Below, piece by piece: positions 34,030 to 43,245 of a stretch of 64,000 nucleotides of DNA. Positions within the stretch are counted from its first letter, which is position 1, and each line of letters begins with the position of its first letter. Under the pieces are notes generated by a model. It saw nothing but the letters and a program-made list of their open reading frames with translations, was not told the origin of the DNA and ran no database searches. The stretch lies in contig JBITNC010000001.1 of the NCBI GenBank assembly GCA_050084985.1, forward strand, positions 174,468,001 to 174,532,000, written 5' to 3'. A program made the position numbers and the translations under genes. The DNA comes from Nageia nagi (Eukaryota; Pinophyta).

Positions 34030-34870
34030 ATTAATTACTTGTAAGCTATAGCATTAGCTAACTGAGAGTTGGAGCTCAGAGAAATAGTAATTTTAGGAGA
34101 GACTAGGATCACAACATATCTACAATCTTCCATTCCAAACTTTTGCAAGATGTTTGATATATACTTAGATTGATTGAGGTAAGTATAATCCTTGTATTGA
34201 TACACTTGCATTCCAAGATAGTAGTCCAAGAGACCAAGATTAGTCATTTCAAATATTGCCTTAAGTTTGGATATGCACTCTTGAATGATTCTATCATTGT
34301 TCTTAGTTATCAAAAGATCATCCACATAAAGGAGTATCAGGACCACATCTTTTCCTTGATTGAGCACATATAGATCAGAGTTAGAAAAACACTTGGAAAA
34401 ACTAATATCTATAAAGTACCCTAAAATCTTTCTATACCAAGCTCGAGGTGCTTGCTTAAGTCCACATAATGACTTCTTTAGCTTGCACACAAAGAACTCT
34501 TTGCCTTCTATAATAAACCCTTCTAGTTGATTCATAAATATTTCCACATCTAAGTCACCATTGAAAAATGCACTCTTGATGTTAACTTGAAAAACTTTCT
34601 ATCTTTGAGCTATGTAAAGAGCAAGAATAACTCTCATAGTAGGCATCTTTACCACAGGAGCAAAGGTTTCCTCATAATTTACATTGTATTTCTAAGCAAA
34701 ACCTTTAGCTACTAACCTTGCCTTGTATTTCTCAACATCTCCAACTGAATTGAACTTGACCTTGTAGATCCACTTATTACCAATCACATTCTTTTCATTG
34801 GGATAAGGAACCAAGTCCCAAGTTTTTTTTTTATAAGCATCTTGTACTCAACTTTCATGGCTTCCATCTA
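34030..34870 (-). pseudogene. Copia-B reverse transcriptase, mostly open
   Basis: The frame from 34547 to 34035 is open for 170 codons and holds KLKKSLCGLKQAPRAWYRKI, LLYVDDLLITKNNDRI (catalytic YVDD) and FEMTNLGLLDYYLGMQVYQ. Upstream to about 34860 the same frame continues through YKARLVAKGFA, EETFAPVVKMPTMRV and VNIKSAFFNGDLDVEIFMNQ, interrupted by TAG stops, one after GFA and one after the IAQR segment. The VNIKSAFFNG block should read DVKTAFLNG, so the first catalytic Asp position is Asn. It is the best-preserved RT in the window but still inactive. Confidence 0.85.
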
Positions 34871-34999
34871 GCACTCATGCTTAGAAGCTTCTTTGAAGGT
34901 TGAGAGCTCATGTTTGTTGTCAATTTTGGTAATTAAGGATTTGTTCAAGGTCATGCTCCTTGTTACTCTTTACATTGAAATTTTTTATTCTTATGGTGA

Positions 35000-35770
35000 T
35001 TTGTCTATATCAATATCCAACCAGCTAGGAGCAACTGAATAGTCCTTTAGATCATCAACATTCTCATTAGAAGCATATTATTCAAAAAGTTCATTGAACT
35101 TTACATTCTTTGAAATGAATACTGCTTTATAGGTTGGAGAGTAGAGCCTATAGCCTCTATACTAACTATCAGAACCCACAAAGATGCATTTTTCAGCTCT
35201 TTTGTCTAACTTCTTCATTTTTTAGAAATAATGTAGGAGAAAGCTTCACAACCATACACCCTAAGGTGAGAAATGTTAGGTTTTCTTCATGACCATATGT
35301 TAAAAGGAGTTTTACTTTGAATGACTTTTATGGGACACCTATTCAAGGTGTAAATAGCAGTCCTCATAGATTCACCCCACAAGAAATTAGGAAGATTACC
35401 CAACATGCATCTAGGCATCTCCATAATTATTTTATTTTTCCTTTTGGTAACATCATTCTATTGAGAATTGTATAGAACTGTAAACTACCTCTTGATTCTA
35501 TACTTAGCACAATAGTAATTAAACTCATTGTTGTTATATTCTCCTCCATTATCTAATCTCAACATCTTGATTTTGAGGTTAGTTTGATTCTCAACAAAGG
35601 CCTTAAAAATATTAAAACTTTCAAAGGTTTGATCCTTATGCTCAAGTAGATACCCAAAGGTCATCCTACTACAGTCATCAATGAAGGTCAAGATGTAAGA
35701 TGCTCCTCCAATTGACTTTGTTTGAAATGGACCCATCAAATTTGAATGCACAAGTTGAAGAGGTTAAGAT
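35000..35770 (-). pseudogene. Copia-B integrase, interrupted upstream by gypsy
   Basis: The open part (35751-35485) reads MHSNLMGPFQTKSIGG, TFIDDCSRMTFGYLLEHKDQ and IKMLRLDNGGEYNNNEFNYY, showing the first and second catalytic segments. The C-terminal part (35480-35000) continues with stops; the ERKN block and the MGY-type tail are recognisable by comparison with Copia-A. At 35770 the frame is cut by the chromovirus, and its upstream continuation is found at 41701. Confidence 0.78.
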
Positions 35771-36168
35771 TGTTACAATGCTACAAATATGAAAAAGGAA
35801 ATCTTGCAAAAATGAAATGAATATCAATTTGAAATAGGAAAATGATAATTATTTATGGAAATAATAGAGCATGCACTAATAAATAGAATACAAAATAATA
35901 GATAAGGATATGATTATATTAAATAGTAACAGAATCATAGGTTGCTTCAAGGGGGCTACCTCTTTACAACTTTAAAAGTGAAAAATAATGTTCAAGATGT
36001 ATTTCTCCACACAATTTTATCTATTTATAATAACTAACCCTAACCCTAATAGTAGTGCAAAAATGAGCCTCATCTTTACAATCATAATATTGTAGTTTAC
36101 AATATAGGTTGATAATTTAATAAAATACTAATACTAACTCTAAAATGTTAGGATATGGGATCATAACA
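35771..36168 (-). repeat. Chromovirus 3' LTR
   Basis: The 398-bp LTR begins TGTTACAATGCTACAAATAT and ends GGGATCATAACA, with TGTTA...TAACA terminal inversions. It includes AACTAACCCTAACCCTAATA, a telomere-like phrase that also occurs in the partner LTR. Confidence 0.88.
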
Positions 36169-36183
36169 TGCCACCCCTCTTGG
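36169..36183 (-). other. Chromovirus polypurine tract
   Basis: Plus-strand TGCCACCCCTCTTGG follows the inner LTR end; the minus strand reads CCAAGAGGGGTGGCA directly before the 3' LTR TGTTATGATCCC. This is typical of gypsy elements with a GAGGGGG-type tract. Confidence 0.65.
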
Positions 36184-37500
36184 GAAGAAGCTTTGTCCTC
36201 AAAGCTTGAAGTGTAGAAATTGTTGCTGTAGCTAATGAAGTATTTTCCATGTTACATATTTTGGTGCCATGCCTTGCCACTACATAAGGAATTCTATGAT
36301 GGAGTGATTATGAAGCTATCATGAATGTTGATCTAGAACTACCTCAATCACAATTACCATTGATCCATCCTTCACCAACTTAGGTAATTGTGTCTAAACC
36401 TAAACCTCTGATCCAACCACTTTTTTGAGATAAGAGACATGAAACACTTGATGAATCTTGGAAGAAGTAGGAAGCTTTAGTTTGTATGCAGCTGGGCCAA
36501 TGCGCTATAACACCTTGTAAGGACCATAAAAATTTGGGGCCAATTTTTGAGGGCCTTTTATTTTTAAGGATTTCTGATGATAAGGTTGTAGCCTCAAAAA
36601 GGCCATGTCATCTACTTGGAACTCCCTTTCCACACATTGCTAATTTGCCTACTATTTCATATGGTGTTGGGCTATCTGAAGGTTATCCTTGAGCAAATGA
36701 AGAATATCCTCCTAAGTAACTAAAGCTGATTCAACTACCTAAACTTTACTGGTACCTACAACACACAAGGTGACTATTGGTGGAGCTTGACCATACACTA
36801 CTTCATAGGGGGTAATCTTGCTAGCAGGATGATAAGATGTATTATACCACCACTCAACTAAGGGAAGCCATCATATCCAATGCAAAATTTATGTTGAAGC
36901 AAAATAATGTAAATATGTTTCCAAACATTTATTGATAATTTCAGTATGACCATCAATTTGCAAGTGATATGCTAAGCTCATGTTTAGTTGGGTACCTTGC
37001 AGCTTAAAAAGCTCTTGCCAAAAATGGCTTGTAAAAGTGGGATCATGATCATTGACAATCATTTATAGCATGCCATGTAGTTTGAAAATTATATCTAGGA
37101 ATAATTGTGCCATTATCATTGCTTTGTAGGTAGATAACCAATCAACCACCACTAGAATAACTAATTTACCATTAGATTTAAGAAGGCCTTTAATGAAATC
37201 CATTGAGATATCGATCCATGTATAGGTAGGTATGGGAAGAGGTTGAAGGAGTCCTAGAATACCCACTGTCCCACCCTTTTATCATTGACACACATCACAA
37301 GCTACCACAAACTACTTGATATCCAATTTCATACCTATCTAATAGAATGATCATGCCACTCACTTATAAGTTTTGAAAAATCTGTCATGTCCTAATGTAG
37401 GTGTGGAATGCAATTCAAATAGTATTTCTATTTTACATTTTGAAGGATATGGTAACAAAATTTGGCCTTTGAATCTCAAAATACCATCATCCCATGTGTG
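36184..37500 (-). pseudogene. Chromovirus integrase with C-terminal chromodomain
   Basis: From N- to C-terminus on the minus strand there is a zinc-finger tail (VACDVCQ), then WIDISMDFIKGL with the first catalytic Asp and VDWLSTYKAMI. VNDHDPTFTSHFWQELFKLQ carries the second Asp, and HTEIINKCLETYLHYF carries the third catalytic Glu in the GxTEVxNRxLExYL context. After SKIGPKFYGPYKV and [13 protein letters not shown] comes a chromodomain-like end with VIEVVLD, WQGMAPKYVTWK and LQQQFLHFKL. Trp-x-Gly and the TW pair mark the chromodomain. About ten in-frame stops interrupt it. In intact relatives this tail targets insertion to heterochromatin. Confidence 0.78.
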
Positions 37501-37539
37501 GTGTGGTTTACTCATGGGGGTGATCTATTTTAACAATTC

Positions 37540-38000
37540 TTAGGTGGAGCTATCCTTTGCCCTCTCTTGTTTAACTTTATCCAACCATTGAAGAATGGGA
37601 GATGAAAGAGCTTGCAATGCTATTTGATCTTCAAATTTTCTAAATAGAGCATCAATAACCACATTCTCCTTATCTTTATGGTATACTATCTCATAATCAT
37701 ACCCTAGTAGTTTGGTCACCAATTTTTGTTTCTCAGGCGTAGAAATGCATTGCTCAATGAAAAATTTTAAACTATGATGATCTATGAGGATGATGAAATG
37801 GTGACCAATGAGAAATGGTGTCCATGTTGAATTGTATGAATGATGGCAAGCATTTCTTTTTCATAAATGGATTTACCCAAATTTTTACTAGAGAGTGCTC
37901 TATTAGTGAATGCCAAGGAATGCCCCTCCTGCATCAATATTGCCTCAATTCCTACACCACAAGCATCACTTTATATCATAAAATTTTTAGAAAAATCTAG
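37540..38000 (-). pseudogene. Chromovirus RNase H domain, broken
   Basis: The minus strand has SDACGVGIEAILMQEGHSLA, AFTNRALSSKNLGKSIYEKE and later LLGYDYEIVYHKDKENVVID. These match the gypsy RNase H (SDAS, GIGAVLxQ, FxSRxLxxxExxYxxxEKE) and the linker to the integrase zinc finger (YHKGKENVVADALSR). Stops at the first and last quarters break it. Confidence 0.75.
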
Positions 38001-38169
38001 CATTACTAATATCGGGGTGGTACACATTTCCTCCTTGAGCTTAAGGAAAGCTACCTCAACTTGAGGGGACCATTGGAATGCATTCTTTTTCAACAACATG
38101 GTTAGAGGTGCTACAATCTTGCCATGATCTTTCACAAATTTTTTATAATAGTTTGTCAACCCCAAGAAT

Positions 38170-38860
38170 GCTTTGAGACTTTTTAAAGATGTAGGAATAG
38201 ACTAGTTCTGCATGTTAGTATTTTTTTGTGGATCCACCTTGACTCCCTCTTCGGATATAATATGGCATAAGTAGTTAATTTCCCTCTTGCCAAATGAAAA
38301 TTCTAATTTTTTTGCATATAGCTAGTGTTCCTTCAAAATTTGTAAGGTTTGGTCAACATGTGCCACATGTTCTTGCCATGTCTTACTATAGATCAAGATA
38401 TCATCAAAGAAAACTAAAATAAATTTCCTAAAGAATGGATGAAACTCCTAATTCATTAAACTTTGAAATGTGGATGGAGCATTTTTGAGGCCAAAAGGCA
38501 TGACCAAGAACTCATAATGGCTCTCATGGGTGTGAAATGTAGTTTTTGGTATATCCTCCTCCTTGAGGCAGATTTCGTGATATCTAGATCGTAGGTCTAA
38601 CTTGGAAAAATATCTTACCCCATGTAGTTCATCTAATAATTCATCAATGATCAGGATGGAAAATTTATCCTTACTGAAATCCACACACATATGCCATGAA
38701 CCATCTTTTTTATGAACCAATATAATTAGAGAAGAATATGGGCTTACATTAGGTTGGATTACTCTTTCATCCAACAATTCTTTAACCAATTTTTTAATTT
38801 TATTTTTCTGTAAACAAAGATACTGATAAGGATAAATGTTTGGTGGGTGACTTCCTGCAC
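38170..38860 (-). pseudogene. Chromovirus reverse transcriptase, broken
   Basis: Reads IQPNVSPYSSLIILVHKKDG, SWHMCVDFSKDK, RYFSKLDLRSRYHEI, EFLVMPFGLKNAPSTFQSLM and FILVFFDDILIYSKT. The LDLRSRYHEI block has Arg where nearly all gypsy RTs have Gly (RSGYHQI), which would need a single G-to-A change. The catalytic FFDD motif at about 38390-38412 is intact. One stop precedes the FFDD segment, and more follow in the connection to RNase H. Confidence 0.82.
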
Positions 38861-39149
38861 CAATTGGATAGCATGATCATGTGATCACTAGGGTGGTAAG
38901 CCCATTGGTTCCTCAAAGATAATTGAATGCTTACTTAAGATGGGCTATAGATCCTTAGGCTTTGTGACTTCAAATTCGATGATTGATAAAGAGTATAACT
39001 ATGCTAGCATCCCTTTTCTAGTTTTTCATAGTATCTTTTCCATACGATGTGAGCTCACAAATTATATAGGTCCACCCTGTAATCCTCTAAAAGTATGCTC
39101 TTATTTTTCTATCTTGAAGGTCATCCATAGCTCTACAAATTTCACTGCA

Positions 39150-39445
39150 TAATGCCCAAAGTCCTTAACCATTATACCCCAAAAACTATATCACATCCCC
39201 CAAGTGGTAAAATATACATGTCACTTTTCAAAGTATAGTGGTCCATGCTCAGATTGACATTGTGACATGTGCCTTTACATGCTATTTTTACTCCAATACC
39301 AACCATAACCTCAAAATTATTTATAGGGTGGATGTAATAGTTAGCAACCTTAGCCACCCTGGGATCAATGAAATTATGAGTACTTCTTGAATCCAACATT
39401 ATTATGAGAGGACACTTTTTAAAAAACCCTTTGATATTCATAGTT
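39150..39445 (-). pseudogene. Chromovirus aspartic protease, active-site Gly lost
   Basis: Frame 39441-39172 has PLIIMLDSRSTHNFIDPRVA and PLGGCDIVFGV, then LRTLG in continuation. This is the retropepsin-like protease of gypsy elements (LxDSGSTHNFI and LGGxDxVLGxxWL). The invariant Gly of the D(S/T)G triplet is Arg (DSR), so the enzyme would be dead even in an open frame. The codon change is a single G-to-A, matching the C-to-T bias on the other strand. Confidence 0.8.
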
Positions 39446-39559
39446 TAAGGGGTAGTAATTCCTACCAATGCATTGTAAGAGATAATTGAGGCCTACTCAT
39501 TTGGAATTTCCTTTGTAGCCTTTTCGGGTGCACTCTCATATTCCTCCTCACTAAGAGCA

Positions 39560-40545
39560 TCAACATCAAGCAAATATAACTTTTATCAAGTACAACGATG
39601 ACCATGAATAAATTTCTCATCATAATTATAGCATAAGCCCTTCTTTTGATGCTCTTCCATTTCTTCCCACATTAACTTCTTAGTGTGCATTGTGCAATTC
39701 GATGGTGGGGCACTTATGTTATTAGACGAATGGAAAATATTATGTATTTTTGTGAATGGGGGTATTACATTTCATTGATGAGCACTGACTTTATCTTTAG
39801 TGAGCTTTGCCAAAGCAATAACATCCATCATAGTTTTGGGATTAAACATTTTGACCTTTGGTTTAATTTATTCCTTTAATCCATTAATAAAACAACTTGT
39901 GAAAAATGCATCATCCAACCCCTCTATGTGATTTTCCAATTTCTCAAATTGATTTTGGTATTCTTTGATTGTTGTAGTTTGACGTAACTTGGTCAATGCC
40001 CCTATGAAATTTTCATAGTCACTAGGACCAAAATGGATAAATAATTATTGAGTAAATTCATCCCATGAAGGTGCATGAAGCATTTTTGAGTACCACTAGT
40101 GCCATTGGAGAGCTTCATGGTCCAAATGAGAAGTTCCCATGCACACCTTCAAATCCTTTGGAATTTGTTCAATGTGAAATACTTTCCAGAATTATAAATC
40201 CAACCAATGGGATTATCTCCATCAAATTGAGAAAAATCTAATTTGGTTGTGTAGGGAATAATGACACCACCTTATTGGCCTTGAAAGTTATGATGATACC
40301 CCTATGGATTTCCTGACTACCTTGATTGCTGTGAACTGGATGCATTGTTGGTATAACTAAGACTTAGTTGAACACTATCACATTTATTATAAAGGGTTTG
40401 TATTTGGATATGTATTTGTCAAAATTTTTCCTTAAATATACTAGTAAGTGTGTCTACCATTTGTTGAATCATAGTTTGAAATGACATCATGGTAGGATCA
40501 GCTTATGCTATTATTTGGGATCTTGTTTTAGGTGCCATTTTTGGA
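39560..40545 (-). pseudogene. Chromovirus gag, broken
   Basis: The minus-strand start region reads MAPKTRSQIIA near 40540, followed by MMSFQTMIQQMVDTLTSIFK, TKLDFSQFDGDNPIGWIYN and KYFTLNKFQRI, matching KLDFPxFDGxDPxGWIxKAExYF capsids of chromodomain-bearing gypsies. Beyond this, frames shift repeatedly but fragments such as SGTQKCFMHLHGMNLLN continue the capsid. No complete zinc knuckle is readable in one frame. Confidence 0.72.
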
Positions 40546-41309
40546 AATTACTATTTTTGAAGTTGATATTTTTGGAAACTATTATTTTTAGAAATTGCTA
40601 TTTTTAGAAAGTGCCCAAAATAGTGTGTGGGTGTATATCAAAATAATCAGCTTGAAAAGACGATCACAATGGGCTAGTCTCTCGATGATGATTTTTGAAC
40701 TCTTGAACTTTTTTTCTTACGTCTGTGGGTCTATCTACTTTTGTTAAAAATTGTTGAATAGTGCAAATTTTTAGTTATTTAGCTCTAAAGTTTTTGCTAC
40801 CTCTAAACTACTATTTTTGGTGGCTCTAAAAAATTGCATTTCATACATTCTACTTCTTGAATCAAGGTTTTTTGTGTGAAGGAACAATTCTAGGGTAAGG
40901 ATTATCTACTTTGTAGGCTTCTCTAAACAACCCTCCCATCTAACTTTCTCAAGGAAAGAGGCTACAAATATGGCTTCTATGACAAGTAACTTTATAGTAG
41001 CACAAGCTGGTGCACTACAATTTACAGATGATCGACATAGCTTCCTACCTAGTTTTCATTTATAGCCTAGATAGTCTCTGATATACCTTTTAGTATGTAA
41101 AGTCTAATTCTATGTAGTGTTCTATCTAAGGCCTAGCTATTGGTGTAGAGTTTTTTGCACTTCACTTCACACACAACTTTATGGGCAAATGTGCATAGCA
41201 AAAAATGATAGATCCTCTTAGATATTTTAAAACCTCTAGTATAGGGTTTCTATCTTAGACCTCTAAGAATTTATTTTTATTTTCTTGTAGCAAAATGGCC
41301 TTGGAAAGA
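40546..41309 (-). other. Chromovirus 5' untranslated region
   Basis: Leader between the primer-binding site and gag. An internal repeat of GAAATTACTATTTTTGAA, GGAAACTATTATTTTTAGA and GAAATTGCTATTTTTAGA sits at about 40546-40610. No coding content is visible. Confidence 0.5.
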
Positions 41310-41323
41310 GCTTTGATACCAAA
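41310..41323 (-). other. Chromovirus primer-binding site
   Basis: On the minus strand TTTGGTATCAAAGC directly follows the 5' LTR end. It is one or two bases from the TGGTATCAGAGC initiator-Met complementary site common in plant elements. Confidence 0.7.
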
Positions 41324-41695
41324 TGTTATGATGCTACAAATATGAAAAGGAAAATATTACATAAATGAAATGAATATCAATTTAAAATAGGAAAATGATA
41401 ATTATCTATGGAAATAACAGAGCATGCATTGATAAATAGAACACAAAATAGCAGATAAGGATAGAATTTTACTGAATAGTAATAGAATCACAGGCCGCTT
41501 CAAGGGGGCTACCTCTTTACAACTCCAAAAGTGAAAAATAATATTCAATATGCATTTCTCCACACACTTCTATCTATTTATAATAAACTAACCCTAACCC
41601 TAATAGTAATGCAAAATTGAGCTCCGTACTGTAGGTCTATAATTTAATATAATAATAATACTAACACTAAAATGTTAGGATGTGAGATCCTAATA
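41324..41695 (-). repeat. Chromovirus 5' LTR
   Basis: The 372-bp partner of 35771-36168 begins TGTTATGATGCTACAAATAT and ends GTGAGATCCTAATA (the final CA has decayed to TA). It is shorter by about 26 bp, mainly from the ATGAGCCTCATC...AATATTGTAG part. Both LTRs share TTCAAGGGGGCTACCTCTTT. Confidence 0.88.
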
Positions 41696-41700
41696 GAGAT

Positions 41701-42020
41701 GCTCTTGTTACTTTATCATTTTCAAACTTTTTTCTATGCATTTTACCAAGAATGAATTTCTCACATAGACCAATCAAAGAAAAAATTGAAGGCAAATCTT
41801 CCATAGGTTCTTGATCTTTCATGACTTGAATACTCTTGTGGTTAAGGTGCCTTAAATAATGGTGCTAAAGATTACCTTTAGAACACACACTAGAAGCATG
41901 ACACATATTTGATGGAACTTGATCCATAATGTAGAGGTTATCTTTCATAGATCCTTTAACCAAAGTGGAAAGTCCTTTCTTAATGCACCAAGATTGAGAG
42001 TCAAACTCAAAAGAGTACCC
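41701..42020 (-). pseudogene. Copia-B GAG-pre-integrase segment
   Basis: Continuation of Copia-B upstream of the nested gypsy. The minus strand reads SWCIKKGLSTLVKGSMKDNL and YIMDQVPSNM, ending in SKGNL. It then continues in broken form through the integrase HHCC finger up to the insertion point at 41700. Positions correspond one to one with Copia-A 8830-9170. Confidence 0.75.
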
Positions 42021-43245
42021 TTTTCTAGCAACTTGGATCATGAAGAGAAGATTCATCCTTAACTTAAGAACATAAAGAATATTCTCAATAACCTTTCTAT
42101 AAATTAGCACACTCCCAATTCCTTGGACTTCAAGAGTAGAGTTATCACCTATCACAACTACATCCTTTTTATACTTGTGAAAGTTCTCAAATTTTTCTTT
42201 TTCAAAGCATGGGTGATTAGTGCAACCAGAGTCAACAATCCATTCAGATGAAAAAGAGTGAGATAAAGAGTAGAGCACCGTAGCAAAACCAACTTGAATA
42301 TTTTTATTTTCTTTGTAATCTTTTACATTTCCATTACTTTTATTCTTTTTTTCTCTTTTCTTTTTGTAGCAATCAATTTTTTTATGACCTTTAATGCCAC
42401 AATAGTTATAATTGCCATCAAAATTTTCCTTAGGATAAAGAGTGTTTGCTTTGCCTTTTCCATCTTTTTTATTGAAGTAATTATTGTTGCCATTATTCTT
42501 GCTACTAGGGATGTTGTTCTTGTTTTTGTTGTAGCCACTGCCTCTTTTCTCAAACCTTTTAGAGGAAGAAGGATAAGATTTCCTTTGATGGTTGAACTTC
42601 TTGAAAGAATTTTTGGTTGCTCCAAGAGGAACGTTATTATCCTTAGGAGAAGAAATTAACACCTTATTATTAAAGGTTTTCTCATACTTTAAAAGGTGCC
42701 TTGAAAGGTCTTCAAGGGAGAAGACTTCTTATTTATCATCAAGCCTTGTTTATATAATTGTTACAAAGTTTTCAAACTTTGAAGAGAGGCTTTGAAGAAT
42801 GATGAAGGCCATGAACTCATAATTGATCCAATTGCACCCATGAGCAACAAGTTGGGTCTTTAAATCAATGATTTTGTTCAAGTAGATAGCCACATTTTCA
42901 TATTCCCCTTGATGAGATTGAAGCAACTTTTAGAGTATGGTAAACCTTCTTAAAAAGTTTGAATCAAGGTAGATTTGCTTAAGCTTATCCCATGCTTCCT
43001 TTGTTGAGGTTGAAGAAGAAATCATTAGGAGCATATCATCTGAAACTGTATGATAAATCATGGAGGTTGCCAACTCATTCTTTATGTTGTAATTTTCTAG
43101 TGCCTTCTCATCTGTAGGAAGTACAAGATTCTCATTCACTGTTTTCCAAAGCTTCCTTGCTTGCAATTTAGCTCTCATTCAAGGTTCCCAAATCCCATAA
43201 TAGGAACCATCAAGAATATGTTTGGGTAAAAAGGATTCTCTCATT
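42021..43245 (-). pseudogene. Copia-B gag and protease region
   Basis: From about 43240 the minus strand reads PKHILDGSYYGIWEP, one TGA stop, MRAKLQARKLWKTVNENLVL, STSTKEAWDKLKQIYLDSNF, HGCNWINYEFMAFIILQSLS and LLKYEKTFNNKVLISSPKDN. The last piece enters an open frame of 265 codons (42662-41865) with a basic linker, a zinc knuckle NYCGIKGHKKIDC whose first Cys is Tyr, and EWIVDSGCTNHPCFEKEKFE. The DSGCTNH motif is an intact copia aspartic-protease active site. This is the longest open stretch in the window. The capsid N-terminal part carries a few TGA, TAG and TAA stops. Confidence 0.85.

Larger units (their letters stand above)
35771..41695 (-). mobile_element. Ty3/gypsy chromovirus nested in Copia-B
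   Basis: LTRs at 35771-36168 and 41324-41695 enclose a minus-strand gypsy polyprotein: gag, protease, RT, RNase H, integrase and a C-terminal chromodomain. The target duplications are AAGAT (35766-35770) and GAGAT (41696-41700), differing by one transition. Removing the insert rejoins the Copia-B integrase region in the same order as Copia-A (GTTGAAGAGGTT joined to TTACTTTATC). It is therefore younger than Copia-B, yet all of its domains already carry stops. It is the third level of the nest LINE-A, Copia-B, chromovirus. Confidence 0.9.

Noticed and set aside
42294-42659. Hydrophobic plus-strand frame
   Set aside because: Antisense to the basic linker and zinc-knuckle region of Copia-B gag.
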